A stretch of DNA of 64,000 bases from Staphylococcus sp. GSSP0090 (GTDB lineage: Bacteria; Bacillota; Bacilli; Staphylococcales; Staphylococcaceae), in assembly GCF_013391405.1 (NCBI RefSeq), contig NZ_JACBFD010000027.1, positions 1-64,000 on the forward strand, in the 5' to 3' direction. Positions 56,534-64,000 of the stretch are shown in pieces; position 1 is the stretch's first letter; the number at the start of each line of letters is the position of its first letter. Made by a program: the position numbers and the translations under genes. A model generated the notes under the pieces. That model searched no databases. It saw only the letters and a list, made by a program, of their open reading frames with translations, and was not told the origin of the DNA.

Positions 56534-57273
56534 AATATTGTCCCAATTGTGGTAATAAAATCGATAACACGCAATTATTTTGTAATAAATGCGGCAAAAA
56601 GCTAGAAAATACAAATCAAAAAAGTACAGATTATAAATATCAAAATTCACAATTAGTGTCTAATAACAGTAGAAATGGACAAAGCAGACGGAATAATTCT
56701 AAATTAATAATAATAATTTTTTCGATAATTATTTTTATTATGATAGTGTTGGCTTTGCTTTTTGGTGGATATTATTTTTATAAAAATATAGTTTTAGGAA
56801 ATGGCTCTATTAATATATCTCAAAATGATAATGAAACAACCCAAAATAATCGGCAACCAGTAGTCAATGTTTTGTCTTCTGACTTTAGTGAAAATTTTAT
56901 GAACGAAGATAACACTGGTGGTTATGAAGGTTTCAATATAGGTATGTCAAAAAAAGAAATACAGTCAAACTTTGGAGAACCAAGTAATAGTATATCCATG
57001 GATATTGGTAATGTAGAACAATACAATGATATCGGTGTATATTATGGTATTGATGGGACAGTATCAAGTGTGTATGTCTTGCCAGAAGACACTTCAGTAT
57101 CTGATTTCAAGCAATTTCATGGAGATCCTACAGTAGAAACTGAAACTCAGTTGGTATATGATGATAATCCTAATAATGGATTTACTATTTTTGTAAATAT
57201 TGAGAATGGTGAAATACAGTCAATTGAAAATACCTACCAAATTGATGAAGATTCTTTAGATAATATGGAATAA
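56530..57273 (+). CDS. Zinc-ribbon single-pass membrane protein
   Basis: This 247-residue protein has an N-terminal zinc ribbon (CPNCGNK-CNKCGKK), an Asn/Ser-rich linker, one membrane helix (about 60-85) and an extracytoplasmic domain. That domain contains GFNIGMSKKEIQSNFGEPS, a pattern seen in SmpA/OmlA-like or DUF4309-like domains, and ends in an acidic tail. Function is unknown. Its start overlaps the PrsW-like gene (ATGA), so the two are translationally coupled and share the zinc-ribbon architecture. Confidence 0.75.
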   Translation: MKYCPNCGNKIDNTQLFCNKCGKKLENTNQKSTDYKYQNSQLVSNNSRNGQSRRNNSKLIIIIFSIIIFIMIVLALLFGGYYFYKNIVLGNGSINISQNDNETTQNNRQPVVNVLSSDFSENFMNEDNTGGYEGFNIGMSKKEIQSNFGEPSNSISMDIGNVEQYNDIGVYYGIDGTVSSVYVLPEDTSVSDFKQFHGDPTVETETQLVYDDNPNNGFTIFVNIENGEIQSIENTYQIDEDSLDNME

Positions 57274-57457
57274 GAAAATAGCGAAAGCATAAGTATTTCA
57301 CATGTAATTAATAATTAGTCCTTGTTCATTGTAAAAATACCTGTGCTTATATTGTATTATGTTATTTAGGCAAATATATATAAATACTTCTTGAAAAGTT
57401 ATTTATGAATTTGTCTATGTTTAAGAGTGGTATTTATTAAATTTTATAAAGTTTTTA

Positions 57458-57490
57458 AAGACGTACTTGTATTATAAGTGCGTCTTTTTT
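57458..57490 (+). terminator. Terminator after the zinc-ribbon pair
   Basis: AAGACGTACTT and AAGTGCGTCTT form an 11-bp stem with one mismatch (G-U possible), followed by six Ts. The stretch 57274-57457 shows nothing else. Confidence 0.83.
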
Positions 57491-57578
57491 AATAAATAAG
57501 TTGAAATATATCTAGAAAAGTGGAGCAAAATAAATTAATATATTAATATAAAGTGCGATTTAGAAGAATGGGGGATTT

Positions 57579-57731
57579 AATAGAAAAATTTTAGCAAGGT
57601 TAAGCACTTTATTATTGGTTGCGATATCAGGGATTACTATTGTATTTTCATACTGTAATTACAAAAATTCAAGACTCAAAAAAGACGAAGTAAAGTTGGT
57701 TAATAAAAAAGAAATTCTAAACCATGGATAA
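57579..57731 (+). pseudogene. Small membrane-peptide remnant without a start codon
   Basis: A 50-residue open frame reads NRKILARLSTLLLVAISG, a hydrophobic stretch, then YCNYKNSRLKKDEV and a stop. The expected start position after GGGGGATTTA shows AATAGA, so an ATG seems to have been lost. It looks like a small exported peptide or the head of a lost gene. A TTG at the LLLV position could be used but has no ribosome-binding site. Confidence 0.35.
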
Positions 57732-57765
57732 GTTGAAAGTGACATTAAACTAAAGGGGAAAATAA

Positions 57766-59715
57766 ATGAAAGAAAATCTTAAAAAATTTAATTTGATTGA
57801 TAAAAAGAATGTTTTGATACAGGGGTTTATAATAGTACTATTGGTATTTTTGTTATCAAATAAACACGATGCTAACGCTTCAGAATATGAACAAAATAAA
57901 GAAGCGAATTTAAATGAGCAAGTGACTGGTGATAGCAATAACGTTGAAAACAAAATACAAACACAAAATTTGCCTTCGGAAAAAAATTTTAAAAATCCTC
58001 TAAATAAAGTGGTTGAAAATAGTGAGAAAAAATTAGATGAAGATAGTATAAAATTGGAAAAGAATACAGCGAATGATGAAGAACAAACGACACAACAAAA
58101 AATAGAAAATAATAATATTTCATCGCAGTATGGAAATGGAACCAATGTTAATACTATGACCACTAATGACAAAGTAAAGCGTAATATAGATAATCCAAAC
58201 AAAATATCTCAAAACACAAATAATACATCTAATAAATATAGTGTAACATCTACGAATACAAATCAAACACAGTTAATAAATGCAGAAGAAAATGTAAGCT
58301 CAAATTCAGAAGAAGATAGAGTAATAAAAAAGCAAAAGCAACAAAATGATAGGAAGCTTAAAAATATTAAAGGAAATAATTCATTCAAAAATACACATCT
58401 TGATCAACAATATGAGGGAATACTGAGCATTGAAACTGATCGTACAAATTATAAACCAGGAGATACAGTTAAAATATATACTGAGTATAATAAGTCATTT
58501 GTTAAACCTATATATAGTGAGGCATTATTATATTCACATAGATCCAGTGGTTGGTATATAGATGATCCTCCTTATCGATTTGATCAAACTTCTTTAGTTG
58601 GTAGAACGACCTCATTTTATAAAAAGCCGAATGGAAATTGGGAATCTATTATTAGTATTCAATTACCTGAGAAGATGGTAGATGATGCATTTGATATTAC
58701 TGTTAATAGTTGGAATGATGTTCAAAGTGAATACACTCAATCTTTTGGAGGGTTGTTTAATGATTTACTGATAAAAGTTAAGAACGATAGTACAGCTTCT
58801 GCATTAGGAGGCTATAAGGTTGAAGCATTTGATGAGAATACTACAGGAAAAGAAGAATACGAAGCTCCAAAAATTATTAAGTATACTACAGATAAGAAAG
58901 TTTACAATCCGAATGATATTGTAAAAATGACGATAGAAATGCAAGATCAAAATGCAATTACGTACGTACAAACAAAACTTAAAACTTTAGATCCTGATGT
59001 TTATAAAGATGGTTCTCAAAAATATATTCCAATGAATTTTGTGAATTTCACTAGAGATATGAAACAATTAAGTAATGGACATTGGCAAGCTATTATCGAG
59101 TTTAAATTACCATCATATATCAAAACAGGAGATATAATGCTCGATGATATCGTAACTTCAGATGAATTAGGTAACGATAATAAACTTAATTACGATAAAA
59201 AATTATTTAAAGTAGAAAGAACAGAAAATGTGTCTTCATTCACAGTTGATACAATAGCAGATTTTTCAAAAGAAATTAGAGGAAAAGCAACTTCTAATAT
59301 GATGGTTTATGCATATGTGAATAATAAGCAAATTGGAAAAGCGAAAGTTATAGATGGTAAATATTTTATGAGCATTCCAAAACAAAAAGCAGGTACTAGT
59401 GTTCAAATATTTACAATTAACAAATATAATAAGAAGAGTAAGGCTATTGCTAAAAAAGTAATAGATAAAACAGCACCTCAGATACCTACTGCAAGTAAAA
59501 TAACAACAAAATCTAAAACAATTAGTGGTAAAGGCGAAAAGAATTCAATTGTATATATTTTTAAAGGCTCCAAAAAAATAGGCCAAGTAAAAGTAGATTC
59601 GAAAGGTAATTTTAAATTGAATATTAAAACTCAGAAAAAGGGCGATAAGTTAACATTATATGCAATAGACTCTGCTAAAAATAAAAGTAAGTCTACCTTT
59701 ATAAGAGTTAGTTAA
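57766..59715 (+). CDS. Secreted Ig-like domain protein without LPXTG anchor
   Basis: This 649-residue protein has a signal peptide (hydrophobic 17-33, likely cleavage after ANA at about 39). A low-complexity region rich in Asn, Gln, Glu and Lys (about 40-210) precedes two related all-beta domains starting LSIETDRTNYKPGDTVKIYTEY (about 224) and KYTTDKKVYNPNDIVKMTIEM (about 370). Two C-terminal bacterial Ig-like repeats of about 80 residues (IRGKATSNMMVYAYVNNKQI and ISGKGEKNSIVYIFKGSKKI) follow. There is no LPXTG tail, so it is secreted or held by its lysine-rich repeats. The ATG follows AAAGGGGAA. Confidence 0.75.
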   Translation: MKENLKKFNLIDKKNVLIQGFIIVLLVFLLSNKHDANASEYEQNKEANLNEQVTGDSNNVENKIQTQNLPSEKNFKNPLNKVVENSEKKLDEDSIKLEKNTANDEEQTTQQKIENNNISSQYGNGTNVNTMTTNDKVKRNIDNPNKISQNTNNTSNKYSVTSTNTNQTQLINAEENVSSNSEEDRVIKKQKQQNDRKLKNIKGNNSFKNTHLDQQYEGILSIETDRTNYKPGDTVKIYTEYNKSFVKPIYSEALLYSHRSSGWYIDDPPYRFDQTSLVGRTTSFYKKPNGNWESIISIQLPEKMVDDAFDITVNSWNDVQSEYTQSFGGLFNDLLIKVKNDSTASALGGYKVEAFDENTTGKEEYEAPKIIKYTTDKKVYNPNDIVKMTIEMQDQNAITYVQTKLKTLDPDVYKDGSQKYIPMNFVNFTRDMKQLSNGHWQAIIEFKLPSYIKTGDIMLDDIVTSDELGNDNKLNYDKKLFKVERTENVSSFTVDTIADFSKEIRGKATSNMMVYAYVNNKQIGKAKVIDGKYFMSIPKQKAGTSVQIFTINKYNKKSKAIAKKVIDKTAPQIPTASKITTKSKTISGKGEKNSIVYIFKGSKKIGQVKVDSKGNFKLNIKTQKKGDKLTLYAIDSAKNKSKSTFIRVS

Positions 59716-59766
59716 ATGATAATACAAAAATCAAGTAAATTCGTAACTTCATTACTATAATGAGTT

Positions 59767-59802
59767 AGACTAGTGGGAAAATAATCTCACTAGTCTTTTT
59801 TT
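59767..59802 (+). terminator. Terminator after the Ig-like protein gene
   Basis: AGACTAGTGGGA pairs with TCTCACTAGTCT (one mismatch) around AAATAA, followed by seven Ts. Confidence 0.87.
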
Positions 59803-59872
59803 AGGTTTGCTTTCTTTATCTAGTTGAGTTTGAAAAAATCTAAATTTTTTATATACATATGATATTCTTTTC

Positions 59873-59901
59873 AAAAAAGCTCACCGTTTAAATGATGAGC
59901 T
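59873..59901 (-). terminator. Minus-strand terminator of the glycosyltransferase gene
   Basis: On the minus strand AGCTCA and TGAGCT flank a short loop and are followed by six Ts. It lies 67 bases beyond the glycosyltransferase stop. Confidence 0.7.
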
Positions 59902-59967
59902 GTAATGATTGATGTATTTTGATAGTTAGGCCGTACCATAAAACCTATAATGAGAATCACAAAAGAA

Positions 59968-61374
59968 TTATTTCTTGATATAACCGAGATTACCGTTAAC
60001 TGTTTCATAAAAATCGAATTGCATACCTGATTTAATAGCAGATCCATTTAAGTCTTTATCAAGTACTGTCAGGGCTAATTTTCCTTTTGCGAGTTCATTT
60101 GCATTGAATTGAACGGTATATTCTCCAGATTTGAAAAGATGCTTTTTAATTTCTAAAACTGTATAGTTAGTTGGATCTTTTCTATTTTTTATTTCAAGAT
60201 ATTTTAATTCTGAGTTTTTAGAATAGAGTTTTAAAAATATGTGTTCGTCTTTTTTGATTATTTTTTGCAATATGACATGCATTCTTTTTTTATATTTATT
60301 GTCTTTATAGAGGTAGTAGTATTTATCGTTCGAAAGATGTAATAGTTTTTCATCTTTCTTTAAATAGAAGTTAACAAAGTCTATAATCTCTTTTTTGTCA
60401 CCTTGTTTGATAAGCGCTAGAGCATGTTGATTCAATGTGTCATCTGCATAGTCTAGTGAATTAAAGTCGTTATCTATCGTATTCAAAACATCTTGGAAGA
60501 CAGGAAGTAACGTATCAATTTCTTTAATAAAGCCCTTTTTATAAAATTTCCCTTCTAAAATATCTTTGTTTATAATTCGATATAATAAGTTATCAAAAAT
60601 TTTATTATGTTTGTATTTATTTATTAAATAGCGGTAAGCTTCATTTTGCCATTTTATACGATTAAGCACGGTAGATTCTTTAGATTTTACTAAAGAAATA
60701 TTTTCGTCATAACGATTAGCGCAATAGACAACGTCTTGTGTGGTACTGATATTTTTAGTGTTAAAAAATACTTCAGCAAAAAATTGTAAATCTTCTCCAA
60801 ATATCATTTCAGGAAAACGAATGTGATTCTTTTTGATAACACTAGATTTTATCATTCTACCAGCAGGTGCTAAATGATAAAATGATTTTCTGAAATCTTT
60901 CAAACCGACTTTATTATATGCAATTTTAGATAAGGCAACACCACTACGTGCAATACGATCGCTATATACATATTTTGTAAGACCTGTAGCATAGTCAGTT
61001 TTATTTGATTTTAAAAGCGTATATAAATTTTCCAATGCGTCTGAAGGTAACCAATCATCGCCATCTACAAACATAATATATTTACCCTTGCTTAAATCGA
61101 TTGATAGATTACGCGGTTTGGCAGGCGTTCCTGAGTTTTCATCTAGTTGAACCAATTGATAATTAGAAAAGCTTTCAATTTGTTCAGATATAATATCAAT
61201 CGTATTATCTGTAGAACAATCATCTACAATGATTAACTCAAAATCTTTTTTATTCATTGTCTGATCTAATAAACTATTTAATGTCTTATTAATGAATTCC
61301 CCTTTGTTGTATGTACTTATAAGAATGCTTACTTTAATTTTATTTGTAATTTTATTATTTTTTATAACTTTCAT
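59968..61374 (-). CDS. GT2 family glycosyltransferase, TarS/TarP-like
   Basis: This 468-residue GT-A enzyme begins a catalytic domain with VSILISTYNKGEFINKTLNSLLDQ, then IIVDDCSTDNT, NSGTPAKPRN and the metal-binding DGDDW (about 115). The layout and the GxPxKPRN stretch resemble TarS and TarP, which add GlcNAc to wall teichoic acid in S. aureus. The C-terminal 150 residues look like an accessory beta domain, as in TarS. I chose the ATG at 61374, six bases after AAAGGGA, over the GTG at 61395. Acceptor and sugar are inferred. It may decorate wall teichoic acid or another surface polymer. Confidence 0.78.
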   Translation of the reverse strand: MKVIKNNKITNKIKVSILISTYNKGEFINKTLNSLLDQTMNKKDFELIIVDDCSTDNTIDIISEQIESFSNYQLVQLDENSGTPAKPRNLSIDLSKGKYIMFVDGDDWLPSDALENLYTLLKSNKTDYATGLTKYVYSDRIARSGVALSKIAYNKVGLKDFRKSFYHLAPAGRMIKSSVIKKNHIRFPEMIFGEDLQFFAEVFFNTKNISTTQDVVYCANRYDENISLVKSKESTVLNRIKWQNEAYRYLINKYKHNKIFDNLLYRIINKDILEGKFYKKGFIKEIDTLLPVFQDVLNTIDNDFNSLDYADDTLNQHALALIKQGDKKEIIDFVNFYLKKDEKLLHLSNDKYYYLYKDNKYKKRMHVILQKIIKKDEHIFLKLYSKNSELKYLEIKNRKDPTNYTVLEIKKHLFKSGEYTVQFNANELAKGKLALTVLDKDLNGSAIKSGMQFDFYETVNGNLGYIKK

Positions 61375-61668
61375 ATCGTATCCCTTTCTCCCCACATAAT
61401 ATTTATGATTTTATGATTGTAATGATGCCCCCATTGTTTAAATATAAATAGCTGCTTTTATGTCTCAGTACAACTATTTGACGATATTATTTATTATACT
61501 ATTGAAAACAGTAAATATGTAATAATTTTTAAATAATTTATAAATTGTGCAATTCTTTTTGAATGGCATCTGAAAAAATAGTCTGTGGGCAGTAGTTATT
61601 TTCATAATAGAAGGGGATTTCGCAGCTCAATTTTATGGGATTTTCATGCTCTTACAAAGTCAAAAATA
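61375..61668. other. Spacer upstream of the glycosyltransferase gene
   Basis: No gene is seen. It is AT-rich, with TATTATAC-like stretches near 61490 that could hold the minus-strand promoter of the glycosyltransferase gene, but I cannot assign it firmly. Confidence 0.3.
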
Positions 61669-61751
61669 ATAGCTTCCTTGACGTTGGTGTCAAGGAAGCT
61701 ATATGACGTTTCACTTTATTAATAGTGAAAGGGATTTGATTAGATAAAAAC
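61669..61751 (+). repeat. Dispersed imperfect repeat, copy 2
   Basis: This copy matches 51237-51320. The first hairpin is better preserved here (AGCTTCCTTGAC with GTCAAGGAAGCT), and the TTCACT/AGTGAA dyad is retained. Where copy 1 runs into the DJ-1-like ATG, this copy reads ATA and no gene follows. It also sits just beyond the 3' end of the minus-strand acyltransferase gene, where the first hairpin could act as its terminator. Confidence 0.75.
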
Positions 61752-61758
61752 ATTAAAT

Positions 61759-62844
61759 TTATGATGATGCATTACTTCTAACATATGGAGTTGGGTTATT
61801 TTTAAGTTTCGGTTTTCTAGGGACAGGTACGATATAATTTCCATTTGGAATTTTAATAAGTAAATGAATAACGAATACAGACAAACCAACGATAATGACA
61901 TATGAAAGACCGTATAACAATATGCTATCTCTATTATCGAAAATTGAAACTTTTAATACAAGCCATTTCACTAAAGGATGGACTAAGTATATCCCCATAG
62001 AATAGTTACCAATCAAAGTTAATGTTTTCATAAGTAATTGATTTTTTCTGATTAAATAATAAAAGTAAATCAAAAATATTAAGAAAAACGGTGCATATAA
62101 TAAAAATACTGGATGAGATGAGGTTACAAAGCGTTCTAAATCAATAAACATTAAAAAGGAAATAAAGACGACCACAATGGCAGGTACGAATAACTTGAGA
62201 TACTTTTTAATCATTAAATTGATTTCTTCATAATACTTAGCAAAAATGATTCCCAATATAAAATAAGAAATCCAATTGAGTATGAATGCTCTACTTGTAA
62301 CAAAGGTACCAATAACTGGTATATCAATTGATAGTTGTTCAAAGTTTAATTGCCATAAGATAGTAATGAATGTAAATATTAAATAAGTTAGTAATAAGGG
62401 AATGCCTTTTTTAATTTTTTGTAAGAATGGAAATAATATGTAAAACTGTAGAACGGTTAATATAAAATATAAATGATAATTTCCAGTGCCGAACAAATAA
62501 TAGCCCATAAAGTGCTTATTACTATCTAAATTTACTTCAACTACACCAAGGTAATATAAATAAACCGTAGTCCAAATGATATAGGGTACAAATATTTTGG
62601 TGAATCGTGACTTAACAAAATAGTTTAAATCAAATCCCCGTTTTAATACAGAATGGGTTAATAAAAACGCACTAATCACTGCAAAAATAGGTGTGCCGAG
62701 ACGACCAATTTGGCTCAAATATCCTGCAAGGATAGTCATATTATGGTTGTTCTCGCTGTTCGTATATGAAACTGATAAATGCACACATACGATAAATAGT
62801 GTAGCAATAGATCTGATAATAGGTATTTCTTCAAAATATTTCAA
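61759..62844 (-). CDS. Acyltransferase 3 family membrane protein
   Basis: This 361-residue protein has about ten membrane helices. It has the family's early motif (IPIIRSIATLFIVCVHLS with the conserved histidine), SQIGRLGTPIFAVISAFLL, and a later LIGNYSMGIYLVHPLV. Members such as IcaC and OatA transfer acyl groups onto surface polysaccharides. Neighbouring a TarS/TarP-like glycosyltransferase on the same strand, it probably modifies a surface glycopolymer. The TTG start at 62844 follows AGGGGGAG by four bases. The acceptor is unknown. Confidence 0.83.
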   Translation of the reverse strand: MKYFEEIPIIRSIATLFIVCVHLSVSYTNSENNHNMTILAGYLSQIGRLGTPIFAVISAFLLTHSVLKRGFDLNYFVKSRFTKIFVPYIIWTTVYLYYLGVVEVNLDSNKHFMGYYLFGTGNYHLYFILTVLQFYILFPFLQKIKKGIPLLLTYLIFTFITILWQLNFEQLSIDIPVIGTFVTSRAFILNWISYFILGIIFAKYYEEINLMIKKYLKLFVPAIVVVFISFLMFIDLERFVTSSHPVFLLYAPFFLIFLIYFYYLIRKNQLLMKTLTLIGNYSMGIYLVHPLVKWLVLKVSIFDNRDSILLYGLSYVIIVGLSVFVIHLLIKIPNGNYIVPVPRKPKLKNNPTPYVRSNASS

Positions 62845-63115
62845 CTTGCTCCCCCTAAATGAAAATAAAACACATTAGATTATTATAACTGACAGAAAAA
62901 GTTTAAACTAGGCGTTGGAGCAGAAATATTTTGATTTTAAAAATATTTCGTACATAAACTCTATAATTTTGAAATTGTGTTGAGTTTTATAAGCGTTGTT
63001 TAGAGTTGTGCATTGCGTGTTATTGAATGACAAGAGATGAGTGGAATAAATGAAGTTCAGTTGGGTATGTTTAAGTATTAAAATAGAAACATGACATTAA
63101 TTAGGAGGTTGAAAA

Positions 63116-63850
63116 ATGCAAAAGAGAAATGATTTTATCATTAAATTAATAGAAAATGCAGCGATACAAAACGGAATGCGTGTACTGGACGTAGGTTGTG
63201 CGACAGGCGAGGTGACACAAATCGTTGCCAATAAAGTGGGTGATCAAGGTGAAGTGATTGGTGTGGATATGAACCAAGATATGCTTCATATGGCCGAGGA
63301 GAATAATCAATTTGATAATGTAACATATATTCAAGGTGATGTTTATAATTTGCCTAAAGATATAGGTGAATTTGACGCAATTATAGGTAGAAGAGTGTTG
63401 ATGTATTTACCTGATGCATATAAAGCTTTAAATGCATTGAAAGTGCATTTGAAAGCACATGGTATATTTTGCTTTCAAGAAAATGATGCGATTAATGGTG
63501 GTGTCGGTGCAGATAACTTACCTATGCACCAAAAAGCGATTCAATACGTATGGAACACGGTAGCAAGTGAAGGTGGAGATATTCATATTGGTCAAAAACT
63601 TTACGAGTTATTTCAAAAAATAGGTGCAACACATGTAACATTCACAGCAGAAGCAGTAATGCAAACATCGGACGATAATGATTTGCAATGGCTTATAGAT
63701 ATCATGACACCAAGAATGAAGACACATCAAGTCGTTGAAAATGACTTTACTAGTGAAGCATTTAATCATGTGCTAACACAGGAAGCTGCAGAAAATCACA
63801 GTGCTTTTATAAGAGATATGGCATTTGGTATTTACGGTAGAATTCAATAA
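63116..63850 (+). CDS. Class I SAM-dependent methyltransferase
   Basis: This 244-residue protein has the Rossmann methyltransferase core: motif I VLDVGCATGEVTQ (about 23-35), the acidic residue in VIGVDMNQDML, IQGDVYNLP and IIGRRVLMYLPD. It resembles the UbiE/Methyltransf_25 group. The substrate is unknown. The start follows TTAGGAGG. It is preceded by a 270-base spacer with no feature that I can support, and the remaining 150 bases of the window show no clear gene beyond a possible 18-codon frame at 63866. Confidence 0.83.
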   Translation: MQKRNDFIIKLIENAAIQNGMRVLDVGCATGEVTQIVANKVGDQGEVIGVDMNQDMLHMAEENNQFDNVTYIQGDVYNLPKDIGEFDAIIGRRVLMYLPDAYKALNALKVHLKAHGIFCFQENDAINGGVGADNLPMHQKAIQYVWNTVASEGGDIHIGQKLYELFQKIGATHVTFTAEAVMQTSDDNDLQWLIDIMTPRMKTHQVVENDFTSEAFNHVLTQEAAENHSAFIRDMAFGIYGRIQ

Positions 63851-64000
63851 GTAAGGTGTTTTTTATGATAAATAAATACAAGTTGCTTGAGAATAAATTA
63901 TTACTAACAATGTGTATATGATGAGTATGTATTTTTAATATATGAACAACATAAAAAGTGGTTTATTCACTGCAGCTATAGGCTTTCACAAATATAAGGT

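Noticed and set aside
57750..58202. Minus-strand cysteine- and phenylalanine-rich frame opposite the Ig-like protein gene
   Set aside because: It is antisense to the low-complexity Asn/Lys region, which produces such artefacts.
1..64000. CRISPR arrays, insertion sequences and prophage genes
   Set aside because: I saw no regularly spaced repeats, no transposase-like protein and no phage structural or integrase gene.

Overview
The window is Staphylococcus chromosome just downstream of the replication origin. The gene order azlC-azlD-metX-DUF2232-gdpP-rplI-dnaB-purA-tRNAs-walRKHIJ-rlmH, with proteins very close to those I know from S. aureus (WalR, DnaB, WalJ), fixes the genus. It is not S. aureus: no adsA lies between walJ and rlmH, and a glycosyltransferase and a MarR/efflux pair are inserted around the two tRNAs. 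A coagulase-negative species is likely, but I cannot name it from sequence alone.

Region 1 (1-21112) is core genome: branched-chain amino acid export (azlCD), SAM-riboswitch-controlled metX, c-di-AMP hydrolysis (gdpP), ribosomal protein L9, the replicative helicase, purA behind a PurR box, tRNA-Glu and tRNA-Asp, a MarR-type regulator with an MFS pump, the essential WalKR system with its regulators, and rlmH. A dense cluster of DnaA boxes lies in front of rlmH. The rlmH 3' end carries the standard SCC attachment site.

Region 2 (21113-47248) starts at that attachment site. After a decayed LPXTG-protein tail and a perfect Fur-type operator comes a run of co-directional, mostly touching or overlapping genes. 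It encodes a phosphopantetheinyl transferase, two YbtP/YbtQ-like ABC half transporters, two reductases, a Cy-MT-PCP-thioesterase NRPS, a VOC protein, an aryl-AMP ligase, a 2502-residue ArCP-Cy-A-PCP-Cy-A-PCP NRPS, a type II thioesterase and an O-methyltransferase-family protein. A complete ECF-type transporter (S, T and double ATPase) follows. Both adenylation domains carry cysteine specificity residues. Together this reads as an iron-regulated aryl-capped thiazoline metallophore system, related to yersiniabactin and equibactin but with no polyketide module and no visible aryl-acid synthase. No ccr recombinase is in the window.

Region 3 (47249-64000) is a mosaic accessory zone: a MerR regulator with a flavodoxin-fold oxidoreductase, DUF418, WYL regulator, DJ-1-like, DUF805 and TM2 proteins, a zinc-ribbon PrsW-like protease with a zinc-ribbon partner, a secreted Ig-like protein, a TarS/TarP-like glycosyltransferase, an acyltransferase and a methyltransferase. 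It holds several scars: a threonyl-tRNA synthetase tail, a ThiF/MoeB gene and an LPXTG gene both beheaded at one deletion junction, an unidentified C-terminal fragment, and an imperfect repeat present at 51.2 kb and 61.7 kb.
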